A program made the translations under genes and the position numbers. A stretch of 42,862 nt of DNA from Rhizomucor pusillus. Its lineage: Eukaryota; Mucoromycota; Mucoromycetes; Mucorales; Lichtheimiaceae. The stretch lies in NCBI GenBank assembly GCA_900175165.2, contig FWWN02000136.1:1-42862 (forward strand), given 5' to 3'. The stretch's first letter is position 1, and every line of letters begins with the position of its first letter. A model generated the notes under the pieces. That model was not told the origin of the DNA. It worked only from the letters and a program-made list of their open reading frames with translations, and made no database searches. Below are positions 31,603 through 41,383 of this stretch, in pieces.

Positions 31603-34600
31603 ATGTATAGGAGCGTCTCACGAATATCGCGTCCGTTGGTACACAAGCCGGTCTGTGCAGCACGCAATACAATTTTAGCCAGCAGCGTAGTCCCGCAGCG
31701 CCGTGTATACGCGACAGAGCCTTCACGCAACGACGGATTTCTGCAAGGCAACGCCGCAAACTACATTGAGCAAATGTACGAAGCATGGCTCCGCGATCCA
31801 TCCTCGGTGCATTTATCGTGGCAGGTGTACTTTAAGAATATTCAAGGTGGTGTTCCGGCCGACAAGGCCTACATGCCACCTCCTACGTTGATGCCATCCG
31901 ACAGCGCACGGTTACCTAGCCTACCATCTTCCATTGTCTCCGGTGCAGTCGACTCTGATGTTTTAGACCACATGAAGATCCAGCTCATGGTACGCGCTTA
32001 CCAGGTCCGTGGCCACCACATGGCGAATTTGGACCCTTTACGTTTGCATCAACAAGATTTGCAGAAACAAGCTCCGCCAGAACTCTTCCATACCTATTAT
32101 GGCTTTACCGACAAGGATCTTGATAGAACCTTCAACATTGGCCCCGGCATCCTTCCTGGATTCAGCTCTGGAGATGGGAAAAAGATGACGCTGAGAGAGA
32201 TCATTGATCATCTAAAGAAAATTTACTGTACGTCGTTTATTTCCGTTCAGATGATATAATTTAATTTATTAACATTGCTGCTACGCAGGTGGATCCATTG
32301 GTATCGAGTATATTCACATTCCCGATCGGGCCCAGTGTGATTGGATACGTCAACGTATTGAAACACCCACCCCGTACAACTACACCGTCGATGAGAAACG
32401 TCTTATTTTCGATCGGCTCACTTGGTCAGACAGTTTTGAACGATTCATTGCAGCGAAGTATCCATCCGAAAAGAGATTCGGCTTGGAAGGCGGAGAGACT
32501 CTCATACCAGGGATGAAAGCTATGGTTAGTGAAAGCAGTTAATTGTTAGTCTGGAGAAATCCTTTGACTTTTCTTCTAGATTGATCGCTCTGTGGCACAC
32601 GGTGTAGAATCTATTGTGTTCGGAATGCCTCATCGAGGACGACTGAATTTCCTGAGCAACGTGGTGCGTAAACCCAACGAAGCTATCTTTTGCGAATTCA
32701 GTGGATCTATGGAACCATCCGAGGAAGGATCTGGCGATGTCAAGTACCATTTGGGCATGAACTATGTGCGACCGACACCTTCCGGAAAACGCGTCCATCT
32801 TTCTCTCGTTGCCAACCCATCACATCTGGAAGCAGTGGACCCAGTTGTGCTCGGTAAAGCAAGAGCACTTCAATTCTACAGCAACGACAAGGAGGGCGAT
32901 CATTCTATGGCCGTTTTGGTACACGGTGACGCAGCATTTGCTGGCCAAGGTGTCGTGTACGAGACGATGGGTTTCCATGATCTACCTGAATACAGCACCG
33001 GCGGCACCATTCACATTGTTGTCAACAATCAAATCGGTTTCACAACGGACCCCAAGTTTGGCCGATCCACCCCTTACTGCACAGACATTGCAAAGAGCAT
33101 CAATGCGCCTGTGTTTCACGTGAACGCTGACGACGCCGAAGCAGTAACGTTTGTTATGCAGCTGGCGTCGGACTGGCGCCAAACATTCCACAAGGATGTC
33201 GTCATTGACCTTGTTTGCTACCGAAGACACGGTCACAACGAAACAGACCAGCCCATGTTTACACAGCCGAAAATGTACACTGCTATTGGCAAGCAGGAAC
33301 CCGTAGCCAAGATCTACGCAAGCAAACTCAAGAGAGAAGGATCAATGACTGATAAGGACATTCAGGATACAAAAGAGCGCGTGTGGAAGATATTGGAAGA
33401 GAGCTACTCTAGAAGCAAGGATTACAAGCCGACTTCGCGAGAATGGTTGTCAAGCGCGTGGCCTGGCTTCAAGTCACCAAAGGAAACCGCAGAGGAAGTT
33501 CTGCCAGACTACCCAACCGGTGCATCCATGGAGGTATTGCAGCAAGTCGGCAAGGCGCTCACGACAGTGCCTGAGGATTTCAACCTTCACCGCAATCTCA
33601 AGCGTATTTTGCAAACCCGCAAAAAGGCGCTTGATTCCGGTAAAGATATCGACTGGTCAACGGCAGAGGCACTGGCTTGGGGATCGCTTTTGGAAGACGG
33701 CAAACATGTGCGCTGCTCGGGACAGGATGTAGAACGCGGCACGTTCTCGCAACGGCATGCTATCCTGCACGACCAAAAAACTGAACGGAAATATACGTTA
33801 CTCAACAACATCTCCCCCGAGCAAGGCGTGCTTACAATTACTAACTCGTCGCTGTCGGAATACGGCGTGCTCGGATTCGAGCTTGGCTTCTCACTCGTGG
33901 ATCCGAACGCGCTTGTGATCTGGGAAGCACAGTTTGGAGACTTTGCAAACAATGCGCAGTGTATCATTGACCAATTCCTCGCTGCAGGGGAACAAAAATG
34001 GCTCCAACGCACAGGTCTCGTCTTGCAACTTCCGCACGGCTACGATGGTCAAGGCCCAGAACATTCGTCAGCGAGAATCGAGCGGTACCTGCAGCTTTGT
34101 GATGATAATCCGCTTGTGTATCCGTCGCCCGAGAAACTCCAGCGCCAGCATCAAGATTGCAACATGCAAGTCGTGTATGCGTCCACGCCTGCACAGTATT
34201 TCCACGTTATCAGACGTCAGGTCTACCGCGAATTTAGAAAACCCGTAAGTTTGTGATACTTAGCTTTTCATTATATGCAGTTTCGCTAACGCTAGCTTTC
34301 TCTCTAGTTAATCTTACCATTTTCGAAATCCATGCTGCGGCATCCACTGGCACGTTCGACGCTCGAGGATATGACAGGCAACAAGCGGTTCCAGCTGTAC
34401 CTGCCGGACCCGCACCCAGAGCACCTGAGCTCTCCCAATAAGATAAAGAAGCATATTCTGTGCACCGGCCAAGTTTACTATGCATTGCTGCGAGCTCGCG
34501 AGCAAAACGGAATGAACGATATCGCCATTTCCCGCATCGAGCAGCTCAACCCGTTCCCATACGAGCAACTCAAGCAGCATGCAGACAATTATCCAAACGC

Positions 34601-34922
34601 AGAAATCGTTTGGTGTCAGGAGGAACCACTCAACATGGGCATGTGGCAGCATGTTGCCCCTCGCATCGAGACCACGCTTGCCGAGACCAAACACCATGCA
34701 GGTGAGTTATTTTGGTTGAACAATGAAGTTTATATGCATCTTTAACATACAATCAATTCGATAGGCAAAAAACCACGCTATGCGGGACGCGAGCCTTCAG
34801 CCTCGGTTGCCACCGGCAACAAGATGAAGCATTTCCAGGAAGAATATGCCCTTTTGAGTTCGGCGCTCATTGGTCAGGAGAAACAACCAAAGGAAGTGTC
34901 CTCTGGTGTGCCAATTTGGTAG
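31603..34922 (+). CDS. KGD1: 2-oxoglutarate dehydrogenase E1 component, mitochondrial
   Basis: ThDP-dependent decarboxylase of the 2-oxoglutarate dehydrogenase complex (TCA cycle, matrix). Exons 31603-32227, 32289-32524, 32580-34244, 34308-34701, 34765-34922; 1025 residues (yeast 1014). N-terminus [20 protein letters not shown] with Arg and no acid is a mitochondrial presequence. Domains in order: N-terminal [55 protein letters not shown]; ThDP motif from [20 protein letters not shown] to [29 protein letters not shown]; transketolase-like domain with [55 protein letters not shown]-terminal [20 protein letters not shown] and [18 protein letters not shown]. All four introns are GT-AG. The alternative upstream start was rejected because it lies in the pyrimidine leader. 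Confidence 0.97.
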
Positions 34923-35292
34923 AATAGAATAACACAAAATGTGAATAATACAACAATAACAACAATCGTCGCATTACACCCCAAACAATCAGCCTTCATT
35001 GTGTTTGAAAATGGGGAGAGAGGAATGCCACCATTCCTTCGGCGCCGGTATTACATAGCTATTACGCCACCTACCTGTAAAAATTCTTCTACGAGAGCGA
35101 GGAAGGACTGGAAAGGATGTAGTTAACAACGCGTACTGAAAGTTGGGGAGGACGTTGAGAAGAAGCTGTATTAAAACTGATGACACAAAGCTGAGCCGTA
35201 GCTGCAGAGTGAAACAAAGCCGGAAGCAAATATTGGCTGCGGAAATATTTCTGACATTTCATTCGAGATCAAACATATTGTGAGTGAGATTG
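34923..35292. other. Convergent 3' spacer between KGD1 and the Tra2-like gene
   Basis: 370 bp with a short AT-rich start (AATAATACAACAATAACAAC) fitting a KGD1 3' UTR. No gene or repeat was recognised. Confidence 0.5.
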
Positions 35293-36438
35293 CTAATATG
35301 GCGATCTGGGTCGCGGTGGGTAGGGGTCGTAAGAAGAGCGCGGTGGGGGTGGACGACGGTCATAGCGATCATAGCGATCATAGCCGCGGTCGTAACCACG
35401 GTCGTAGCTTCGATCATATCCACGGTCATAGCCGCGGTCACGGTCGTAGCGGTCGTACCTTATAGGATCGTAGCGATCCATGTACGCTCTGTCGTAGTAA
35501 CGGTCGTATCTTGGTTCACCACGATGCGGTCTAGCTTCATAACGGGAATCATAATAGCGGTAGTCAGAACGGGGATCAAAACGATCGATATACCGCGCTG
35601 AAATAGAGGCGTAAAGCGACGACCATGAGCAAACATAGTTGTTGCATACGGCGACTAGCACAGAACGGCTTATCCCGTTAAATAAAAGGAAAATAAATAC
35701 TTACGTCCACGCTTGGGAGGGCCGTAGTAACGACCGGGAGTTGGAGTTCTGGGCCTGGATCGTCTGGCCTGTCCAAATTATTTTGGTCAGTTAATCCAGG
35801 TTCTGGGCAGTCTCGACGAATTAGATCGCATTACCTTTTCGACTGTCACTGTCCGGCCATCAATCTCCATGCCATTGATGGATGCCATTGCTCTATCAGC
35901 ATCCTCTGTAGTAGCCATGCGAATGAAACCAAAACCGCGAGATTCACGCGTGTGTGGGTCGTACATAATTTCAGCTTTTGCGATCTGTGTGCGCATATTA
36001 CTCTTTGGTTGACTGCCTGAAGCATGATACTAATTGTCATTGTTATCGTACCTTGCCGTATTTGCTAAAAATGTCTTCAAGTTGAGCGCTAGTGGTTCTC
36101 AGAGCAAGACCAGTGATGAACAAGTTGTCACCCGGGTTGTAATCCTGGTCATCTCGTCTGCGATCATGGTCGTCACGTCTAGCGATTCAGCAGCGATGAG
36201 TTTCATCTGACGTTGTAATGCACCATCTGTTGAGCTTACGGAAGATCACGGGAACGAGAGCGACTTCTGTTACGACGTTCGGTATCGTGGCGCACAGGAG
36301 ACCGCGAACGCGATCGTGGGCGTGGGCTTCGAGGTCTTTCGTCGGCGTAGCGATGATCTTTCAAAACATTTAGTGAGTATGCCAAGATGAACCTGTCCAG
36401 GTGCAATCATACGTACCTCCGTTCTCTACTTCACTCAT
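35293..36438 (-). CDS. Tra2-like RRM splicing factor with RS and Tyr-Asp-Arg-rich tails
   Basis: RNA-binding regulator of pre-mRNA splicing. Exons on the minus strand: 36438-36417, 36357-36240, 36178-36052, 35984-35835, 35768-35705, 35597-35293; 261 residues. N-terminus MSEVENGDHRYADE then an RS-rich stretch (RPRSRSRSRSP, RNRSRSRSRDLP). One RRM at about 64-139: RNP2 NLFITGLALRTT, SAQLEDIFSKYGKIAKAEIM, DPHTRESRGFGFIRMATTED with RNP1 RGFGFIRM, and NGMEIDGRTVTVEKARR. The linker RTPTPGRYYGPPKRG is typical of Tra2 homologues. The C-terminal about 80 residues are an imperfect repeat of RYDR/GYDRGYDRSYDR units ending PPPPRSSYDPYPPRPRSPY, probably disordered. The six-exon structure, with a 22-nt first exon, is phase-consistent throughout. 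Start is the only ATG ahead of the RS stretch. Confidence 0.9.
35340..35475. repeat. Degenerate tandem repeat encoding Tyr-Asp-Arg-Gly units
   Basis: A 12-nt-scale imperfect tandem repeat (units like CGGTCATAGCCG/CGGTCGTAGC) on the plus strand; on the minus strand it codes for (G)YDR units in the tail of the Tra2-like protein. Confidence 0.75.
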
Positions 36439-37297
36439 GATGGTGGAAGAAAAACGAAGAGAAAATGGCCGAGCAGGTGCAAACGTCACTAACGGCTGAG
36501 CTCAAATCCACCAAAAATGGGCAATGTCCGCTTTTGCAGCGTCCTTTTTGCATAGAAATTACCTCCTGCTTGTTCACGTCAAAACGTCCTTGTGAACACC
36601 TTAATATATACATTACTTTCAACGCATCCTCTAGGCTATATGGCAATTGAGAGCACATGGCTACTGCTTCCGCAGCGCGTGTGCCAGAAATGCACTTGTA
36701 GCGTCGTTAGGTAGCTAGCTGCGTTGTATGGGCATTGACTTATTGTCCCATTTCATTGTTTATTTCAATTATATTAAATATATCGTACCTCGACAATGGA
36801 TTCAGATCTTCTGCTGTACAAATTTCTGCATTGTGGGACTCTGAGGTCCAGTAGGAATCGCAGCAGCTCTACTTTCGTCTATAGTCAAGCGAGTAGGAAG
36901 GTCGTCTTCATTTGGAGAGTGTTATGGGCTCGGACGTTCCAGAGGAGCAAGGTCAACAATCGATGCATTTGCCAGAGCAAATAGCTAGAATAACCTGCAT
37001 TGTCAACCTGGAGGTCGCAAAACGCGGCATTGATGCACTTCTCATTTCGTTGTCCGCGGACATAGCAGAGATGACAGGGCTATCTTTGGCACTAGCTGAG
37101 GAATCGTAGCAGTTTGCTTCGCATTTCCATCAATACATTTATTATGGTTTTCTGCTAATCTAGAAACATGTCACTGCAACAAGCTACATAACTACATACA
37201 TGGTGTCAAGTATGCATAGTAGTGGATGTACCACCAGTTATCTGTAGCACGGTTACGCATGAGATAGTCACGCCCCTTTGTTTCCAGCATTAAGCAG
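36439..37297. other. Spacer upstream of the Tra2-like gene
   Basis: 859 bp. The part next to 36438 should hold the Tra2-like promoter. The rest contains one open frame worth noting (36912-37109, +, listed separately) and otherwise AT-rich DNA without recognised signal. Confidence 0.45.
36912..37109 (+). CDS. Possible small helical protein (weak)
   Basis: The open frame gives MESVMGSDVPEEQGQQSMHL and then a Leu/Ile/Ala-rich helical stretch (ARITCIVNLEVAKRGIDALL, ISLSADIAEMTGLSLALAEE). The composition resembles short coiled-coil subunits, but no family was recognised. An upstream exon could exist (an ATG at 36796 opens another frame). Function is unknown. It may be chance. Confidence 0.25.
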   Translation: MESVMGSDVPEEQGQQSMHLPEQIARITCIVNLEVAKRGIDALLISLSADIAEMTGLSLALAEES

Positions 37298-37725
37298 CTA
37301 CTTCGACCATGGTTGTACAGTCGACTCTGCCTGCAAGTCCTTAATGTATTGCTCTGCCACGCTGGCTCCAACGTACTTTATGATTTGATCAGGAAGCTGC
37401 CATTCGATGCGCAGAGTCTTTGTACCATTTTCCTCCTGATTATCGTCAATTACTACTTGGTAACGCCCATCAAAAGCGGAAGGATCCTCGATTTCGATAG
37501 AACCAGAGGAAGTAACTGGGTAACCAGTCAGATATGGATCAGGTTCTTCTGTATGGAGATCAACATGGAACGATTTTCCAGCTTCCAGAATATCGAGTTT
37601 TAGGATGTACCACGGCGGGAAGATGCGAGGTGCTGGCTGGAACTAATATTTGCCTTGTATCTTGCAGCGGAAACAGCAGAAAGGAACAAGGTAAAAGCAG
37701 CAAGGAGAGTTGTTTGCAAATTCAT
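37298..37725 (-). CDS. Possible small secreted protein
   Basis: Not recognised as a known family. On the minus strand, exon 37725-37611 begins MNLQTTLLAAFTLFLSAVSA, a strong signal peptide with an A-x-A-like cleavage site. A 62-nt intron (37610-37549, donor GTACAT, acceptor CATACAG) joins in phase to exon 37548-37298, which lacks its own ATG. The result is 121 residues. The mature part is acidic and beta-like: DPYLTGYPVTSSGSIEIEDP, FDGRYQVVIDDNQEENGTKT, LRIEWQLPDQIIKYVGASVA, ending VQPWSK. The second exon is open further upstream in its own frame (PPWYILKLDILEAGKSFHV), so another 5' exon arrangement or a frameshift between the two parts cannot be excluded. Tandem with the Tra2-like gene. Confidence 0.45.
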
Positions 37726-38772
37726 GGTTATCAGAGAAGAAAAACTTATGGACGATGGAGAGCGTTCGACCTATGTATTTTTAAAAGCATTTCGATGGGA
37801 CAGCAAAAAGCAGGGGAAACAACTGGGAGAAGAACTCCATGTCCTGGAATAAGTACCTGTTTCATGTCCGTCGTTGCAAAGAAGCTTTTAGGCATCTGAT
37901 TAAACACCCAATTGATATTTTATGGAACTACTAATCAGCAACTTTCCTGCACTCATCTGGTATCTACAGTTAGCTACAGTTTTGAATATACACCCACCTC
38001 TATGTAGTTTCAACCCGATCATTACTGTGAGAGCGTTGAATCTAGAGGCAACTAGTTGGAAATAGGGAGGCGTGATGCTTTAGGCGCATGCAATCAGGGG
38101 TACCTTCCCAATGCAAACAAGGTGCCGTGAGAACCCGGCTGTCAGTCAACGACTTGGATTCTCCACGGACGTTCTTCACTGGAAAAAGGTCGTGCTTTTG
38201 AATAAGAACCTTCGTACGTGTAGATAGGTACAACTGGAGACTTTTCAGTCCGTAGTTTGCAGCGAAACTATTCCTGGCCTGTACTTCAAATTGCATCATA
38301 CTCATAACAAATGAGGGAATTCTTGCAAACAGCAATGCGACGGAGAGTATACAAACGAAGGGCGCCGTGGACCTCGCCACTGGAAAACAAATCATTGAGG
38401 GAAGAGCTATACATTGATATAGACAATGCATGTAGAGAAGAAGTTTATGGCATGCCGAGAAATGACAGATTGCGTAGAATATAGATAATGTAGATTGCGT
38501 TTTCTAACAATGGCAAGATGGCTCCATAGCTAAATATCCTGGATTGTGCGTTCTTTTTTCTCTTCCTTACCGTTTGTATATCCGTGCTCCTTTCAGTGGA
38601 TGTCGTTCTCCTCGCGATAAAGACGTATAAACTTAAGTGATCTAGCATAAATGACTTGCACCTCTTTACTGTGAATATTTCTTCTGGAGGGGACGTCACT
38701 TGCAACTGCGCAGCAGCCCGACAATGGCTGGAGGAGCAGCTCAGTCCTGCCGAAAGCGCTGTTTCAGCTGTC
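37726..38772. other. Region between the small secreted-protein gene and UGO1
   Basis: 1.05 kb. It contains the weak minus-strand membrane-protein candidate at 38042-38431 and, next to 38772, the presumed UGO1 promoter. The open frame that extends UGO1 upstream to 38656 is discussed with UGO1. Otherwise nothing was recognised. Confidence 0.45.
38042..38431 (-). CDS. Possible small membrane protein, 5' part unresolved
   Basis: The minus-strand frame of 129 codons has a hydrophobic segment (APFVCILSVALLFARIPSFV), then GLKSLQLYLSTRTKVLIQKH and DLFPVKNVRGESKSLTD. A pyrimidine-rich TTGTTTTCCAG just before the hydrophobic segment (near 38380) looks like a 3' splice site, so the true N-terminus may come from an upstream exon around 38550-38650. 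The layout loosely recalls small mitochondrial TMEM70/TMEM186-type proteins, but I cannot confirm a family. Confidence 0.3.
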   Translation of the reverse strand: MHCLYQCIALPSMICFPVARSTAPFVCILSVALLFARIPSFVMSMMQFEVQARNSFAANYGLKSLQLYLSTRTKVLIQKHDLFPVKNVRGESKSLTDSRVLTAPCLHWEGTPDCMRLKHHASLFPTSCL

Positions 38773-40534
38773 ATGGCACGGAACGACTACATGCCAACCT
38801 ACATTATGTCCAGCAATGGACAACCTGCCTTCAACCCTCTGCGACCTTACTACACTCCAGGCTTGCATCACCAGCACAACTATACGTCGCTTCCATCAAG
38901 CGAGACGATCCCAGGACATACGCCAGAAGTTTTCGATCATGAAGGCACGCCAATTAAAAGCGCCACTGCTAACTTTACCAGCTTTGCCGCGCTGAAATAC
39001 TTTATGACCATGCTCACTAGCCCCTTTGACGTTGGTACGACCTTGTTGCAAGTGCAGTATGCACCCCACGAGAGCGTCGAAGTGCTCGCGTTTCCTGAAG
39101 CGGAAACACCACCAGCAGCTGAAGGAAATAATAATTTGGAAACTGCAAGTACACAGAAATGATGCATAAAAAATGCAAACCATTTTAACCGACATTGTAT
39201 AATAATTTTCTAGAATTCAACATCTCACGAACTCGGTGGCGCTACCTCTTCCTCGGAAGATGAGGACGAAGGCTTCTTTCGTCCGCGTTCGCAGCAGCAA
39301 ACGGAAAGCGACAGAAACAGCCAATGGAGCCGTCGTTCGAAACCTCGTCGAACACGAAGCACAAGCGACCATGGTCGAAGTGTCTACGATGATGCTAGTC
39401 GGCCTGTTTACCAAATGCCTCCAATTAGCGGCGGTGTCCTGGATATCCTTGGACGGATCATGAAACAGCCAACCGAAGGCTGGAAATCCCTCTTCAAAGG
39501 CAAGTGTACAGAGCATTAACTAATGGTTGTTTAATTGTATCTAACTCTAGTTTCCAACCAGGACAAAGAGCTACGTGGCTTTATGAAGTGCTGTGGGGCC
39601 TGACGCAACCTGCTGTCGAAAGCTTGCTCAACGATATGTTTGGGCTTTACGATGATACCATACCATTGATGCATCTGGAAAGCGTTGCACCGAATCTCAT
39701 TACCCTAGTGGCGAGTCATGTTATTGCAGGAGTCCTGCTCAGTCCACTCGAGATTATACGCACAAGGTTTGTTTGTGACCATGTTAGAATTGAGCTGGGC
39801 TCTTCTAACAGATTTTCTACATAGAATGATCGTGCAATCAGCTTCATCGCTGAACTCCAAATACCAAGGCATCGTTCATGCTTTCCGCACAATGTGTCGC
39901 GAAGAAGGCGGTCTGCGTGGTGTCTACGCGTCCAAAAATCTTACAGCAACGATTCTATACCATACAATTAAACCGTTGCTCAGCAGCAGTATACCCATTG
40001 TGATCGATAGGACACTCGGCGTATCGGCTTCAGATTCGCCCGTGCTGTACTGCATAGCCGAATTTGTACTCACCACGTCTGGGCTCCTAGTAACACTGCC
40101 ACTGGAAACCGTAAGAAAGCGACTGCATTGCCAAGTTGCCACGTCGCCGAAAAACAAGCCATTCGACACTGCAGTGGCGGTACGTCCCATCCATTACAGA
40201 GGTGTGTTGGATGCATTGTACAAGATAATGAAAGAGGAAGGCACGTTGGACAAGCGGATACCAAAGGAGAAAAAAGAACCTCTGTCACCCCTGGATAGCA
40301 GCGACGAAGACGAAGATGAGTTTTTGCCAAAGAAGCCATTGCCTACAAAATCTACGACAAGTGCGTGGGGTCTCCGTGGTCTCTACAGAGGCTTTGGCAT
40401 GCAGCTTGCTGCTAACGGGATGGTTTTCATCTTCCACACGATCAATGGCTTGGATGGTAAGATAACCTGCGAAACAATCATGTAAACTCGAGTCTAACCA
40501 CCTTGTAGACGACTTCAATGCATTCTCCTTTTGA
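38773..40534 (+). CDS. UGO1: Ugo1-like mitochondrial outer-membrane fusion protein (degenerate mitochondrial carrier)
   Basis: In yeast Ugo1 links Fzo1 and Mgm1 in mitochondrial fusion. Exons 38773-39144, 39214-39499, 39562-39766, 39825-40456, 40509-40534; 506 residues (yeast 502). Start at 38773 gives MARNDYMPTYIMSSNG then the family's LRPYYTPG; an in-frame ATG at 38656 would add 39 residues without similarity. Carrier-type elements: LTSPFDVGTTLLQVQY (residue about 83), LLSPLEIIRTR, REEGGLRGVYASKN, LVTLPLETVRKRL, HYRGVLDALYKIMKEEG, GLRGLYRGFGMQLAAN. An acidic loop SSDEDEDE and an earlier SSSEDEDEGFF lie between the repeats. Introns 39145-39213 (ACT|GCAAGT) and 39500-39561 (AAG|GCAAGT) are both GC-AG; with them the frame and SLFKGQRATWLYEVLWGLTQ are restored. 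AATAAA at 40590 may be its poly(A) signal. Confidence 0.88.
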
Positions 40535-41383
40535 AAATATTGCTACATAATCTAAGAACACTTGACTCGAATTATTCACTATAATCTAGAATAAACATAT
40601 TTCCACGGTATACTCTGTCTCCTCTGTCGTGACGTTACGTTTGAAAAGAGCCAATTGTGGAATCAGTTTGCAGAGGGCATGGTCTGTCCCGTCCTTTCAT
40701 TCAAGTATATGGATACACTTGAATTTAACCCAGTATTATGCGAGCATTACATCGCATTTTACGTGCACAGGATGATTGGATGGTTGGATATTTGATTAGC
40801 CTATCCAGGCAGCAGCAAACAAGAAAAAGCTTATATGGAATGTACCATTCATCACTGGTTACAGGGTCCGGAGCACTGTCCAAAGCATGTACAACTTCGT
40901 CACAAAGTCATACCAGGCGCTTTGAATCATTGCAAGCTCTAAAATTCCGAGCACTTAAAGCATTCTGAGATAGTCTTATTGATACTTGAGTCTTGGAAGA
41001 TACCGCCGCTGATATTGGGGATTACTGTTCTCTCAAGCTGATGGGGTTCGGAGAGCAGTAAGAAATGATGATCCTTTCTATAGGTGTGACAAAGGCTCCA
41101 AAGATGGAAAAGGTGGGTTGTGCGCAGTCCGCAGTTGATTTATACGTACACAGCTTCAGAGGTACACTCTTTCCGGAAAGTAAATTCGCTTGAGGCAAGA
41201 ACTAAATTCAGGTTGTACGAAAAGTATCATCGTTATCGATGACAAATCAAATGTTCTGTTGCCAAGAATATTTTGTTGTGCAAGTCTGGGCGTCGTTTGG
41301 AATATAAGATGCTGCTGGCTCGTGGTCGCATTCTTTTTTTCTTTCTTCTTTGATTTCACAATCATATTGGAAACAATATCGTT
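40535..41383. other. Spacer between UGO1 and the transposase pseudogene
   Basis: 849 bp. It contains AATAAA at 40590-40595, a 76-codon open frame (+ 40738-40968) rich in Ser/Arg/Gln with no recognised family, and the AT-rich DNA that should hold the transposon's 5' end. I could not find a terminal inverted repeat. Confidence 0.45.
40590..40595 (+). terminator. Candidate poly(A) signal of UGO1
   Basis: AATAAA occurs 55 bp after the UGO1 stop codon, followed by a T-rich stretch. It is placed as expected for cleavage and polyadenylation, but one hexamer is weak evidence. Confidence 0.4.

Noticed and set aside
38656..38772. Upstream in-frame ATG of UGO1
   Set aside because: The extra 39 residues (including CNCAAARQW) do not resemble the family, whereas the ATG at 38773 leads directly into the conserved LRPYYTP segment.
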